This document shows, piece by piece, positions 33,738-42,201 of a stretch of DNA of 64,000 nt. The position numbers and the translations under genes are program-made. Origin of the DNA: Leisingera daeponensis DSM 23529 (GTDB lineage: Bacteria; Pseudomonadota; Alphaproteobacteria; Rhodobacterales; Rhodobacteraceae); NCBI RefSeq assembly GCF_000473145.1, contig NZ_KI421500.1, positions 1,302,225 through 1,366,224 on the forward strand. Reading direction: 5' to 3'. Position 1 is the stretch's first letter; each line of letters opens with the position of its first letter. Under the pieces are notes generated by a model. The model searched no databases. It saw nothing but the letters and a program-made list of their open reading frames with translations, and was not told where the DNA came from.

Positions 33738-35036
33738 TCAAAACTCTTCCTTCAGGATCGACGGCTCGCGCCGGGCCGGACAGCCGCGGCGCGGGCAGAT
33801 CCGGCAGCTGGCGCCGACCGGCTGCGGATCCTGCGCGTCCTGCCCGCCGGGCAGGATCAGCATCACCGCCCGGTACAGCGGGTCAGCCCCGAAATCCGGC
33901 ATCTCCAGCGGCCAGGCCACCGCCATACAGTCAAAGGCCGCCGCGTTGCGCCCCTGCTGCACGACGTTGCGCCGCACCGGAACCTGCGGGCGCACCAGCG
34001 CGGTGTAGAGCGGCCACAACGGACAGGACGCCCCGAACCGCGGCATGGCAAAGCCGGTGACCGGCTTGCGGAACAAAAGCGTGCCGGAGGCATCGCAGAT
34101 CACCAGCCCGGTCTCGCGGCCCAGCACCTCTTCCGGCAGCGCAGCCAGACGGCGCAGCACCGCAGGCAGGCCGCAGCCGAACTGCCGTGCCAGCGCCACC
34201 GGATCAAGCCCGCCGGAGCGGATCTCGCGCGCCAGCGCCGGCAGCGGCATGGCGCGGGCATCCGCCTGGTATTGCTCCAGCGCTGCGCGGGCCAGGCTGC
34301 GGGCCGCCTCGCTTACCAGTTCCGGGGCGTCCTGCACCAGCCCTTGCGGCTCCGCTGTCCCCTCCTCCAGCGCCGGAAAATGGAAGCCGCTGGCCTGCAG
34401 GAAGGCCTCGGCCTCCTCTTGCGGCATGCCGCGGCGGTCCTCGCCGGTGTCGCCCTCATCCAGAAGGCTGACCAGCGCCCGGCTGCTTTCGGACAGGCGC
34501 AGTGAATCCTGGTTGAGGTTCTTGTGGAAACGGTCGCGCCACTCCGGTTCCAGCTCGCCGGTTTCCGCCAGGATCGACGCGGTGGAACGGATCGCAGCGG
34601 CGGTCGACAGCACCTCATGCACCGAGGCCGCCAGGTTGGGGTCGTGGGTCAGCCGGTCCGAGAGCGTCTCGACCGTGCGCTCCAGCGTGGCGATGCGGCG
34701 GTGGCCGGAAGCCAGCACCTCTGCCCAGCCCGGAAAGCGTCCGGCAAACTCGTCCACCCGGTCCAGCTCCGCCACCGGCACGCCGCTGTCAGCCGCCGCC
34801 TCCCGCAGGGTGGAGATCAGCGCCGCCTCCGCCCCCTCGCTCAGCATCGACGGCTCCACCCCCAAAACCCCTGCGATGCCGACCAGCAGCTTGCCGCCGA
34901 TTCTGCGCCGGTTGTGCTCGATCAGGTTGAGGTAAGAGGCTGAAATCCCGGCCTCCCGCGCCAATTCAGCCTGGCGCAACCCCAGGATGAGCCTGCGTTC
35001 GCGGATCCGGCTGCCGGTCAAGGTGTCGCGTGCCAT
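33738..35036 (-). CDS. XRE-family short-chain fatty acyl regulator (ScfR/RamB-like)
   Basis: 432 residues. N-terminal HTH (GSRIRERRLILGLRQAELAREAGISASYLNLIEHNRRRIGGKLLVGIAGVLGVEP) followed by a long DUF2083/IrrE-type C-terminal region. Near the end lies CRICPRRGCPARREP, a Cys-rich motif typical of this group. Family members (ScfR, RamB, MccR) control acetate/propionate or acyl-CoA metabolism. Its gene is divergent from the ABC transporter operon at 35268 and just upstream of the symporter-kinase operon, so it may govern either. Confidence 0.85.
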   Translation of the reverse strand: MARDTLTGSRIRERRLILGLRQAELAREAGISASYLNLIEHNRRRIGGKLLVGIAGVLGVEPSMLSEGAEAALISTLREAAADSGVPVAELDRVDEFAGRFPGWAEVLASGHRRIATLERTVETLSDRLTHDPNLAASVHEVLSTAAAIRSTASILAETGELEPEWRDRFHKNLNQDSLRLSESSRALVSLLDEGDTGEDRRGMPQEEAEAFLQASGFHFPALEEGTAEPQGLVQDAPELVSEAARSLARAALEQYQADARAMPLPALAREIRSGGLDPVALARQFGCGLPAVLRRLAALPEEVLGRETGLVICDASGTLLFRKPVTGFAMPRFGASCPLWPLYTALVRPQVPVRRNVVQQGRNAAAFDCMAVAWPLEMPDFGADPLYRAVMLILPGGQDAQDPQPVGASCRICPRRGCPARREPSILKEEF

Positions 35037-35093
35037 GCGGACAGGCCTCCCAAAACACTTTCAATTCAAGGGCTTTCTGCAACGCAATATAAG

Positions 35094-35136
35094 TTTGTTT
35101 ACAGCGCAGCCCGGAATATTGTTCATTTATTTACAG
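35094..35136. promoter_or_regulatory. Direct repeat operator candidate between scfR-like gene and ABC operon
   Basis: TTTGTTTACAG (35094-35104) and TTTATTTACAG (35126-35136) differ at one base and start 32 bp apart, close to three helical turns. They lie 58 and 90 bp from the regulator start in an AT-rich 231-bp divergent region that also holds GCAA-N10-TTGC (35149-35166). Candidate binding sites for the divergent XRE regulator. Confidence 0.55.
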
Positions 35137-35267
35137 AATTTTCAAGCTGCAAAAGGGTTTTATTGCTTGGGTTTACATGACGCTCTCATACTGATTTTGC
35201 ACTCATCGTGCTGGTACCGCGCAGAAGTGAGGAGCTGCAAGGCACCAATCATATTAGGGAGGAATAC

Positions 35268-36614
35268 ATGTCCAAATTTGAGGTTTCGCGCCGTGGTGTC
35301 CTGAGGACCGGCGCAATGGCAGGCGCTGGCGTGGCGCTGCCGACCATCTTCACCGCTTCTTCCGCCGCGGCCTTCACCAATGAGCCGACCGGCGGCACCG
35401 TCACCCTGGGCTTCAACGTGCCGCAGACCGGCCCCTATGCCGATGAAGGCGCCGACGAGCTGCGCGCCTACGAACTGGCTGTCGAGCATCTGAACGGCGG
35501 CGGCGACGGCGGCATGATGAACACCTTCAGCTCCAAGGCGCTGCAGGGCAACGGCATCCTGGGCAAGAAGGTGGAATACGTCACCGGCGACACCCAGACC
35601 AAATCCGATGCCGCCCGCGCCTCCGCCAAGTCGATGATCGAAAAAGACGGCGCGGTGATGATCACCGGCGGCTCCTCCTCCGGCGTGGCCATCGCGGTGC
35701 AGGGCCTCTGCCAGGAGGCGGGCGTGATCTTCATGGCCGGTCTCACCCATTCCAACGACACCACCGGCAAGGACAAGAAGGCCAACGGCTTCCGCCACTT
35801 CTTCAACGGCTACATGTCGGGCGCGGCGCTGGCACCGGTGCTCAAGAACCTCTATGGCACCGACCGCACCGCCTATCACCTGACCGCGGACTACACCTGG
35901 GGCTGGACCCAGGAAGAGTCGATTGCAGCCGCCACCGAAGCCATGGGCTGGCAGACCGTGAACAAGGTCCGCACCCCGCTGGCGGCCACCGATTTCTCTT
36001 CCTACATCGCGCCGGTGCTGAACTCGGGCGCCGACGTTCTGGTGCTGAACCACTATGGCGGCAACATGGTGAACTCGCTCACCAACGCGGTGCAGTTCGG
36101 CCTGCGCGACAAGGTGGTGAACGGCAAGAACTTCGAGATCGTGGTGCCGCTCTACTCCCGCCTGATGGCCAAGGGCGCAGGCGAGAACGTCAAGGGAATC
36201 CACGGCTCCACCAACTGGCACTGGACGCTGCAGGATGAAGGCTCCAAAGCCTTCGTGAAATCCTTTGGCACCAAGTACGGCTTCCCGCCGAGCCAGGCGG
36301 CGCACACCTGTTATGTGCAGACCCTGCTCTATGCGGATGCTGTGGAACGGGCCGGCAGCTTCAACCCCTGTGCGGTTGTGGAAGCCCTGGAAGGCTATGA
36401 GTTCGACGGTCTGGGCAACGGTCCGACCCTCTACCGCGCCGAAGACCATCAGTGCTTCAAGGACGTCCTGGTGGTGCGCGGAAAGGAAAACCCGACGTCG
36501 GAGTTCGACCTGCTTGAAGTGGTCGAGGTCACCCCGCGGGCACAGGTGGAATATGCCCCCGATCATCCGATGTTCGCTGGCGGCAACCTGGGCGCCTGCA
36601 ACCCGGGCGCATAA
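35268..36614 (+). CDS. ABC transporter substrate-binding protein (LivK/amide-binding type), Tat-exported
   Basis: 448 residues. N-terminal SRRGVLRTGAMAGAGVALPTIFTASSAAAFT is a Tat signal peptide (SRRGVLR). The mature part is a type I periplasmic binding protein of the branched-chain amino acid/urea/short-chain amide (FmdD, AmiC-like) class: GFNVPQTGPYADEGADELRAYELAVEHLNGGGDGGM, then GGSSSGVAIAVQGLCQEAGV. The solute is not readable from sequence. AGGGAGGAA precedes the ATG at 35268. Permease and ATPase genes follow on the same strand. Confidence 0.88.
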   Translation: MSKFEVSRRGVLRTGAMAGAGVALPTIFTASSAAAFTNEPTGGTVTLGFNVPQTGPYADEGADELRAYELAVEHLNGGGDGGMMNTFSSKALQGNGILGKKVEYVTGDTQTKSDAARASAKSMIEKDGAVMITGGSSSGVAIAVQGLCQEAGVIFMAGLTHSNDTTGKDKKANGFRHFFNGYMSGAALAPVLKNLYGTDRTAYHLTADYTWGWTQEESIAAATEAMGWQTVNKVRTPLAATDFSSYIAPVLNSGADVLVLNHYGGNMVNSLTNAVQFGLRDKVVNGKNFEIVVPLYSRLMAKGAGENVKGIHGSTNWHWTLQDEGSKAFVKSFGTKYGFPPSQAAHTCYVQTLLYADAVERAGSFNPCAVVEALEGYEFDGLGNGPTLYRAEDHQCFKDVLVVRGKENPTSEFDLLEVVEVTPRAQVEYAPDHPMFAGGNLGACNPGA

Positions 36615-36652
36615 GCCAGCCACAGGGCACCGGAGCTCTAAGAAGTATCCGG

Positions 36653-36677
36653 GCCGGAGTCCGCACCGGACTCCGGC
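36653..36677 (+). other. Hairpin between binding-protein and permease genes
   Basis: GCCGGAGTCC (36653-36662), loop GCACC, GGACTCCGGC (36668-36677), perfect 10-bp stem with no T-run, inside the 121-bp gap after the binding-protein gene. Such stems commonly stabilise the upstream message and let the binding protein be made in excess over the membrane parts. Confidence 0.65.
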
Positions 36678-36735
36678 TGCCCCAACCGGCCCGTCCGCTC
36701 CCCCGCCGGGCGGGCCATCCCGAACCTGACGCACG

Positions 36736-37767
36736 GTGGGACCCATGGACGCCATTCTCCTGCAAATCCTGAACGGGCTCGACAAGGGCTCGGCCTATGC
36801 GCTCATCGCGCTGGGATTGACACTTATCTTCGGCACGCTGGGCGTGGTGAACTTTGCCCATGGGGCCCTGTTCATGATCGGCGCCTTCTGCGCCGTGACC
36901 CTGCAACGCATTCTAAACCTCAGCTTCGAGGTGGTCGACGAGACCCAGACCGACTTCCTCGGCAACCCGCTCAAGGTGAAAACTCCCTATGCCGAGGCGT
37001 GGTTCGGCCCCGAGTTCGGCGGAGCCCTCATCGACTGGGCAGTGCCGCTGGCGATCCTCTTTGCGATCCCGATCATGATCGGCGTCGGCTATGTGATGGA
37101 GCGCGGGCTGATCAAGCATTTCTACAAGCGCCCCCACGCGGACCAGATCCTGGTGACCTTCGGCCTCGCCATCGTGCTGCAGGAGGTGGTCAAGTACTTC
37201 TACGGCGCCAACCCGATCCAGACCCCGGCGCCGGACGCGCTGAACGGCGTCGTGAACCTGGGTGCCGTGATCGGTATGGACATCATCTATCCGGTCTGGC
37301 GTGTGGTGTATTTCTTCTTTGCCGTGCTGATCATCGGCGGCATCTTCAGCTTCCTGCAGTTCACCACCTTCGGCATGGTGGTGCGGGCCGGCATGGCCGA
37401 CCGCGAGACCGTGGGCCTGCTGGGCATCAACATCGACCGCCGCTTCACCATCATGTTCGGCATCGCGGCCGCGGTCGCGGGCCTGGCTGGCGTCATGTAC
37501 ACGCCGATCAACTCCCCCAACTACCACATGGGCATGGACTTCCTGGTCCTCAGCTTCGTGGTGGTGGTTGTCGGCGGCATGGGCTCCCTGCCCGGTGCGG
37601 TACTGGCGGGGTTCCTGCTGGGTGTTCTGGAAAGCTTTGCCTCGATGAACGAGATCAAGTCGCTGATCCCCGGCATCGACCAGATCATCATCTACGTGGT
37701 CGCAATCATCATTCTGCTGACCCGTCCGCGGGGCCTGATGGGCCGCAAAGGCGTGATGGAGGACTAA
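36736..37767 (+). CDS. Branched-chain amino acid-type ABC permease (LivH-like)
   Basis: 343 residues, about eight helices, with the LivH start LQILNGLDKGSAYALIALGLTLIFGTLGVVNFAHGALFMIGAF and the permease loop GMVVRAGMADRETVGLLGINIDRRFTIMFGIAAAVAGLAGVMYTPI. A polar stretch after helix 2 (about 60-95) is longer than in E. coli LivH, as in urea/amide-type systems. Three bases separate it from the next permease. Confidence 0.92.
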   Translation: MGPMDAILLQILNGLDKGSAYALIALGLTLIFGTLGVVNFAHGALFMIGAFCAVTLQRILNLSFEVVDETQTDFLGNPLKVKTPYAEAWFGPEFGGALIDWAVPLAILFAIPIMIGVGYVMERGLIKHFYKRPHADQILVTFGLAIVLQEVVKYFYGANPIQTPAPDALNGVVNLGAVIGMDIIYPVWRVVYFFFAVLIIGGIFSFLQFTTFGMVVRAGMADRETVGLLGINIDRRFTIMFGIAAAVAGLAGVMYTPINSPNYHMGMDFLVLSFVVVVVGGMGSLPGAVLAGFLLGVLESFASMNEIKSLIPGIDQIIIYVVAIIILLTRPRGLMGRKGVMED

Positions 37768-37770
37768 GAC

Positions 37771-38976
37771 ATGTTCGGACTGGACAAAAGAGACACTTCC
37801 CTGCTGATCATCGTCGCCATCCTGACGCTGTTTGCTCCCTTCATCCTGAACCCCTTCCCTACCGGCAGCGCCATGGCGCAGTTCAATGCGGGATATCCGG
37901 ACCTGATGCAGCGTTTTGTGATCTTCGGGATCTTCGCCATCGGCTTCAACATCCTGTTCGGCCTCACCGGTTACCTGTCCTTCGGCCACGCGGCCTTTCT
38001 GGGGGTCGGCTCCTACTCCGCGGTCTGGATGTTCAAGCTTATCGGGATGAACGTGATCCCTGCGATTGTGCTGTCGGTGATCGTCGCGGGCCTGTTTGCG
38101 CTGCTCATCGGTTTTATCAGCCTGCGCCGCTCCGGCATCTACTTCTCGATCCTGACGCTGGCTTTTGCGCAGATGTCCTTCAACCTTGCCTATTCGGTGC
38201 TGACGCCGGTCACCAACGGCGAGACCGGCCTGCAACTGACGCTGGAAGACCCCCGCATCCTGGGCGTCTCCGCCACGGCGGACGGCTCGATCCCAGTGAC
38301 CAACCTTTTCGGGCTTGAGATGCGCTCCACTTTCGAACTCGCCGTCGGCCCCTGGGCCTTCCAGTTCAACGCGGGTTATTACCTCTGCGCGCTGATCATG
38401 CTGGCCGCCTTCTACCTGGCGATCCGCATCTTCCGCTCGCCCTTCGGGATGATGCTGCGGGCGGTCAAATCGAACCAGCAGCGGATGAACTACACCGGCC
38501 TCAACACCCGGCCCTACACCCTGGCGGCCTTTGTGATCTCCGGCATGTACGCGGGCCTTGCAGGCGGGCTGATGGCCTCGATGGACCCGCTGGCCGGGGC
38601 TGAGCGGATGCAGTGGACCGCCTCCGGCGAGGTGGTTCTGATGACCATCCTCGGCGGTGCCGGCACGCTGATCGGCCCGGTTCTGGGCGCAGGCTTCATC
38701 AAGTACTTCGAGAACATCTTCTCCAAGATCAACGACAACGTGCTTCACAGCTGGTTCAGCTTCCTGCCCGACGGGATGGAGGACGCGGTGGTGTTCCTGA
38801 TCCACCCCTTCATCGGCAAGGGCTGGCACCTGACCTTGGGCATCCTGTTCATGCTGGTGGTGATCTTCCTGCCCGGCGGTCTGGTCGAAGGCGGCCAGCG
38901 GATCAAGGGCTGGCTTAACGGCCGCAAGGCCAAGGATGGCAGCAAGGCTGCCGGCGAAACCAACCCCGCGGAATAA
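37771..38976 (+). CDS. Branched-chain amino acid-type ABC permease (LivM-like)
   Basis: 401 residues, about ten helices: [37 protein letters not shown] and [83 protein letters not shown] are family hallmarks. A central polar loop (about 170-185) is enlarged. It pairs with the LivH-type permease. The Lys-rich C-terminus is cytoplasmic. Confidence 0.92.
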   Translation: MFGLDKRDTSLLIIVAILTLFAPFILNPFPTGSAMAQFNAGYPDLMQRFVIFGIFAIGFNILFGLTGYLSFGHAAFLGVGSYSAVWMFKLIGMNVIPAIVLSVIVAGLFALLIGFISLRRSGIYFSILTLAFAQMSFNLAYSVLTPVTNGETGLQLTLEDPRILGVSATADGSIPVTNLFGLEMRSTFELAVGPWAFQFNAGYYLCALIMLAAFYLAIRIFRSPFGMMLRAVKSNQQRMNYTGLNTRPYTLAAFVISGMYAGLAGGLMASMDPLAGAERMQWTASGEVVLMTILGGAGTLIGPVLGAGFIKYFENIFSKINDNVLHSWFSFLPDGMEDAVVFLIHPFIGKGWHLTLGILFMLVVIFLPGGLVEGGQRIKGWLNGRKAKDGSKAAGETNPAE

Positions 38977-38988
38977 GGAGACAAAGAA

Positions 38989-39744
38989 ATGGGTATCCTT
39001 GAAGTCAAAGACGTGGGGAAGCGGTTCGGCGGCCTGCAGGCGCTGTCCAACGTGAACCTCAGCGTGCAGGAAAACTCGGTCCACGCGATCATCGGGCCGA
39101 ACGGCGCGGGCAAGTCCACCCTGCTCAATTGCCTGGTGGGCAAGCTGATCCCCGACACCGGCTCCGTCATGTTCGACGGCCAGTCGGTACTGGGCCGCGC
39201 GCCCTATGAAATCAACCAGATGGGGATCAGCCGCGTGTTCCAGACGCCGGAGATTTTCGGCGATCTGACGGTGCTGGAAAACATGATGATCCCCTGCTTC
39301 GCCAAACGCGACGGTGCGTTTGAACTGAATGCCCTGTCTGCGGTGCTGAAGCAGAAGGACATCCTGCAAAAGGCAGAACACATGCTGGAAGAGATGAACA
39401 TGGCGGACAAACGGCACATGCACGCCGCCGCCATGTCCCGCGGCGACAAGCGGCGGCTGGAGATCGGCATGTGCTTGTCACAAGAACCGCGCTTGCTGCT
39501 CTTGGACGAACCCACTGCGGGGATGGCGCGGGCCGATACCAACAACACCATCGACCTGTTAAAACAGATCAGCGACGAGCGTGACATCACCATCGCCATC
39601 ATCGAGCACGACATGCACGTGGTGTTCAGCCTTGCGAACCGGATCACCGTTCTGGCTCAGGGCACGCCGCTGGTCGAGGACGATCCCCAAAACATCCGCG
39701 GCAACCCGAAGGTGCGCGAAGCGTACCTGGGCGAGAGCGCGTAA
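38989..39744 (+). CDS. ABC transporter ATP-binding protein (LivG-like)
   Basis: 251 residues. Walker A GPNGAGKSTL (about 36-45), LivG signature MSRGDKRRLEIGMCLSQEPRLLLLDEPTAGM with Walker B, and switch His IIEHDMHVVFSLANRITVLAQG. The signature is MSRGDKR in place of the more usual LSYGEQR. Heterodimer partner of the LivF-like ATPase. RBS AAGGAG upstream. Confidence 0.92.
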   Translation: MGILEVKDVGKRFGGLQALSNVNLSVQENSVHAIIGPNGAGKSTLLNCLVGKLIPDTGSVMFDGQSVLGRAPYEINQMGISRVFQTPEIFGDLTVLENMMIPCFAKRDGAFELNALSAVLKQKDILQKAEHMLEEMNMADKRHMHAAAMSRGDKRRLEIGMCLSQEPRLLLLDEPTAGMARADTNNTIDLLKQISDERDITIAIIEHDMHVVFSLANRITVLAQGTPLVEDDPQNIRGNPKVREAYLGESA

Positions 39745-39756
39745 AGGAGAAACACC

Positions 39757-40512
39757 ATGAATGTGAAACCCGATTTCTCCAAGAACGCCAATATGGCCAC
39801 GACCGCCCCGGCCTTCCTGTCGGTCTGGGATGTGCATGCTTATTACGGCGAGAGCTACATCGTGCAGGGCATCAGCTTCAACGTCCACGAGGGCGAGATC
39901 CTGGCGCTGCTGGGCCGCAACGGCGCGGGCAAGACCTCGACCCTGCGCTCGATCGCGCGCACCGGCTCGCCTTTGGTCACACGAGGCGAGATCTGGCTGG
40001 ACCACAAGCCGCTGCACAATATGGAATCTTATGAGGCCGCTGCCGTGGGCCTGGGCCTGGTGCCCGAAGACCGGCGCATCATCCCCGGCCTGACGGTAGA
40101 GGAAAACCTGCAACTGGCGCAGATCGCCCCGCCCATCGGCTGGTCGCTGGAGCGCCTTTATGACCTGTTCCCGCGCCTTGGAGAACGCCGCAAGCAGGAG
40201 GGTGTGACCCTGTCGGGCGGCGAACAGCAGATGCTGGCAATCGCCCGCGCGCTGGCCCGCGACATCAAGGTGCTTCTGCTGGACGAACCTTATGAAGGCC
40301 TCGCCCCGGTGATCGTGGACGAGATTGAAAAGACCCTCATCCACATCAAGGAACAGGGCATGACAACGATCATTGTCGAGCAGAACGCAGTCCGTGCCCT
40401 GGAACTTGCAGACCGTGCGGTGATCCTCGATACCGGCGGCATCGTTTTTGACGGCACCGCCGCCGAGGTTCTGGAAAACGAGGAACTGCGCGCCGAATAC
40501 CTCGCGATCTGA
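39757..40512 (+). CDS. ABC transporter ATP-binding protein (LivF-like)
   Basis: 251 residues. Walker A GRNGAGKTS, Q-loop region GLVPEDRRIIPGLTVEENL, signature LSGGEQQMLAIARAL, Walker B VLLLDEPYEGLAPVI. Compared with E. coli LivF it has an N-terminal extension of about 20 residues (MNVKPDFSKNANMATTAPAF), so the ATG near 39793 is an alternative start. Last gene of the five-gene operon. Confidence 0.92.
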   Translation: MNVKPDFSKNANMATTAPAFLSVWDVHAYYGESYIVQGISFNVHEGEILALLGRNGAGKTSTLRSIARTGSPLVTRGEIWLDHKPLHNMESYEAAAVGLGLVPEDRRIIPGLTVEENLQLAQIAPPIGWSLERLYDLFPRLGERRKQEGVTLSGGEQQMLAIARALARDIKVLLLDEPYEGLAPVIVDEIEKTLIHIKEQGMTTIIVEQNAVRALELADRAVILDTGGIVFDGTAAEVLENEELRAEYLAI

Positions 40513-40538
40513 AGCGAGGTGCAAAATTATCTCCGTCT

Positions 40539-40561
40539 TGCCGGCCGCCCGCGTGCCGGCA
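40539..40561 (+). terminator. Weak hairpin after the ABC operon
   Basis: TGCCGGC (40539-40545) and GCCGGCA (40555-40561), no T-run, 26 bp past the livF-like stop. The rest of the 279-bp gap to the PepSY gene shows no further feature I can support. Confidence 0.45.
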
Positions 40562-40791
40562 GTGGCAGACTGAAGCCGGCTCTGTTCAAGGGCTGGCCTC
40601 TTTTTCGGCAACCGCTGCGCCTGTCCTCTAAACATCAGTTTTTGCCGCAATAAACCCGGGTTATACGGCCCCGGTTTCTGCGCCATTCCAACCTGGCGCC
40701 TATTTCCCTCGGCTGCTCCTGCCCCGACGTCTCTGACACGGACCGCGCCAATCCGGTGCGGCGCCGGACAGGACAAACGAAAGGACACCCG

Positions 40792-41043
40792 ATGCGCCAT
40801 TCACTGAAACTCCTCGCCCTTGCTCTCACCCTGCCTGCGGCAGCGGCCTTTGCCTCCGACAGCGCCCCCAGCGCCGAAACCCAGGCCAAGATCCGCGATC
40901 TGCTGACAGGCCAAGGATACGAGGTGCGCAAGATCGAAGCCGAAGACGGCCAGTACGAGGCCTACGCCGTGAAGGACGGCAAGAAGTACGAGGTCTACCT
41001 GAACGGCAAGCTTGAGGTGGTGAAGGTCAAGGAAGACGACTGA
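40792..41043 (+). CDS. PepSY-domain periplasmic protein
   Basis: 83 residues with a Sec signal (MRHSLKLLALALTLPAAAAFASD). The mature PepSY-like domain contains IRDLLTGQGYEVRKIEAEDGQYEAYAVKDGKKYEVYLNGKLEVVKVKEDD. PepSY domains bind or inhibit proteins in the envelope and are often paired with cytochrome b561. Here a cytochrome b561 gene follows after 60 bp. The ATG at 40792 is chosen at the signal peptide. Confidence 0.88.
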   Translation: MRHSLKLLALALTLPAAAAFASDSAPSAETQAKIRDLLTGQGYEVRKIEAEDGQYEAYAVKDGKKYEVYLNGKLEVVKVKEDD

Positions 41044-41103
41044 CCGGCTCAGGCATCATCTGCCGGGCGCCTGCCGGCGCCCGGCCACGGCAGGAGGGCT
41101 GAC

Positions 41104-41643
41104 ATGCACCGCACATACGTCTGGGACCCTGTGGTCCGGCTGTTCCACTGGTCGCTGGCGGCGGGATTTGCCGCTAATGCGCTGGTCACCGATCCGGAGG
41201 GCAATCTTCACGAATACATCGGCTACGCCGTTGCCGCGCTGATCGGCATCCGGGTGATCTGGGGCCTCATCGGCAGCCGTCATGCGCGATTTGCCAGCTT
41301 TCCGCCCGATGCCAGCGCCGCGGCCGGGCAGCTGAGCGATATCGCCACGGGCCGGATCCGGCGGCATCCCGGCCACTCTCCGCTGGGCGCGCTGATGATC
41401 TACAATCTGCTGCTGACGATCACCGGCATCGCCCTTACCGGCTATCTGATGACCACAAACATGTTCTGGGGCATCGAATGGCCGGAAGAACTGCATGAGG
41501 CGCTGGTCTCCTGGGCGGAGATTTCCATTGTGCTGCATGTGGCGGCGGTGCTGTTCGAAAGCCGCCGCACCAAAGTCAATCTGGCGCGCGCGATGGTCAC
41601 TGGCTACAAGGAGGGGCCGGAAGCCAGCAGAGAGAGCCCCTGA
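41104..41643 (+). CDS. Cytochrome b561 family di-haem membrane protein
   Basis: 179 residues, four helices. The HRTYVWDPVVRLFHWSLAAGFAANAL start holds the first haem His, with further His in NLHEYIGY, HSPLG, LHEALVSWAEISIVLHVAAVLFES. It moves electrons between quinol and a periplasmic acceptor. Its neighbour PepSY protein may be the partner. The TGATG junction overlaps the next gene by one base. Confidence 0.9.
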   Translation: MHRTYVWDPVVRLFHWSLAAGFAANALVTDPEGNLHEYIGYAVAALIGIRVIWGLIGSRHARFASFPPDASAAAGQLSDIATGRIRRHPGHSPLGALMIYNLLLTITGIALTGYLMTTNMFWGIEWPEELHEALVSWAEISIVLHVAAVLFESRRTKVNLARAMVTGYKEGPEASRESP

Positions 41644-42191
41644 TGCGCCACGCCCCGAACGGCCCTGCCCAGCCTTGGGTCCTGATCGCCGTCATCGCCG
41701 TGCAAGCCATTTGCGCGGCGGTGTTTCTCGGGGATGTGATTGCGGACCTCAGCGGCCTGGAGGCCGGAGAGGCTGAAGCCGGGGAACGCGGCCACACCTA
41801 TATCGAAGGGCTTGCCGCGCTGGCGCTGACCGCGGCCATCGTCATTGAAACCCGCATCCTGATGTGGCTGCTGCGCCGCAAGGCGCATCTGGAGGAAAGC
41901 CTGAGCGCCGCCCAGGCCGCGGTGCAGGACGTGATCAACACGGAGTTTGCCGCCTGGGGCCTGACACCTGCCGAGCTGGATGTGGCCAATTTCCTGGTCA
42001 AGGGCCTCAGCACGGCCGAAATCGCCGCCATGCGCGGCAGTGCCGAAGGCACCGTCAAGGCGCAGCTGAATGCGATCTACCGCAAATCCGGCACCGCCAG
42101 CCGGGCCGAACTGATGAGCCTCCTGATCGACACGATGATGGGACAGCGCCAGCCCGACCGCAGCGAAGGCACCGCCGCCCGCCCGGCCTGA
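41643..42191 (+). CDS. Membrane-tethered LuxR-type HTH protein
   Basis: 182 residues. Two helices (WVLIAVIAVQAICAAVFLGDVIADL and EGLAALALTAAIVIETRILMWLL) are followed by a helical linker (KAHLEESLSAAQAAVQDVINTEF) and a LuxR/GerE HTH (LTPAELDVANFLVKGLSTAEIAAMRGSAEGTVKAQLNAIYRKSGTASRAELMSLLID). Co-translated with cytochrome b561 (one-base overlap), so it could report redox state at the membrane to transcription. No receiver or periplasmic sensor domain is present. Confidence 0.85.
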   Translation: MRHAPNGPAQPWVLIAVIAVQAICAAVFLGDVIADLSGLEAGEAEAGERGHTYIEGLAALALTAAIVIETRILMWLLRRKAHLEESLSAAQAAVQDVINTEFAAWGLTPAELDVANFLVKGLSTAEIAAMRGSAEGTVKAQLNAIYRKSGTASRAELMSLLIDTMMGQRQPDRSEGTAARPA

Positions 42192-42201
42192 GCTGCCGTT
42201 A

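Noticed and set aside
36913..39423. Very long open frame (836 codons) on the minus strand opposite the ABC permeases and the LivG-like gene
   Set aside because: It is antisense to three unmistakable transporter genes, is rich in His/Gln/Arg/Asp as expected for the antisense of GC3-rich genes, and shows no domain. High GC removes stop codons by chance.
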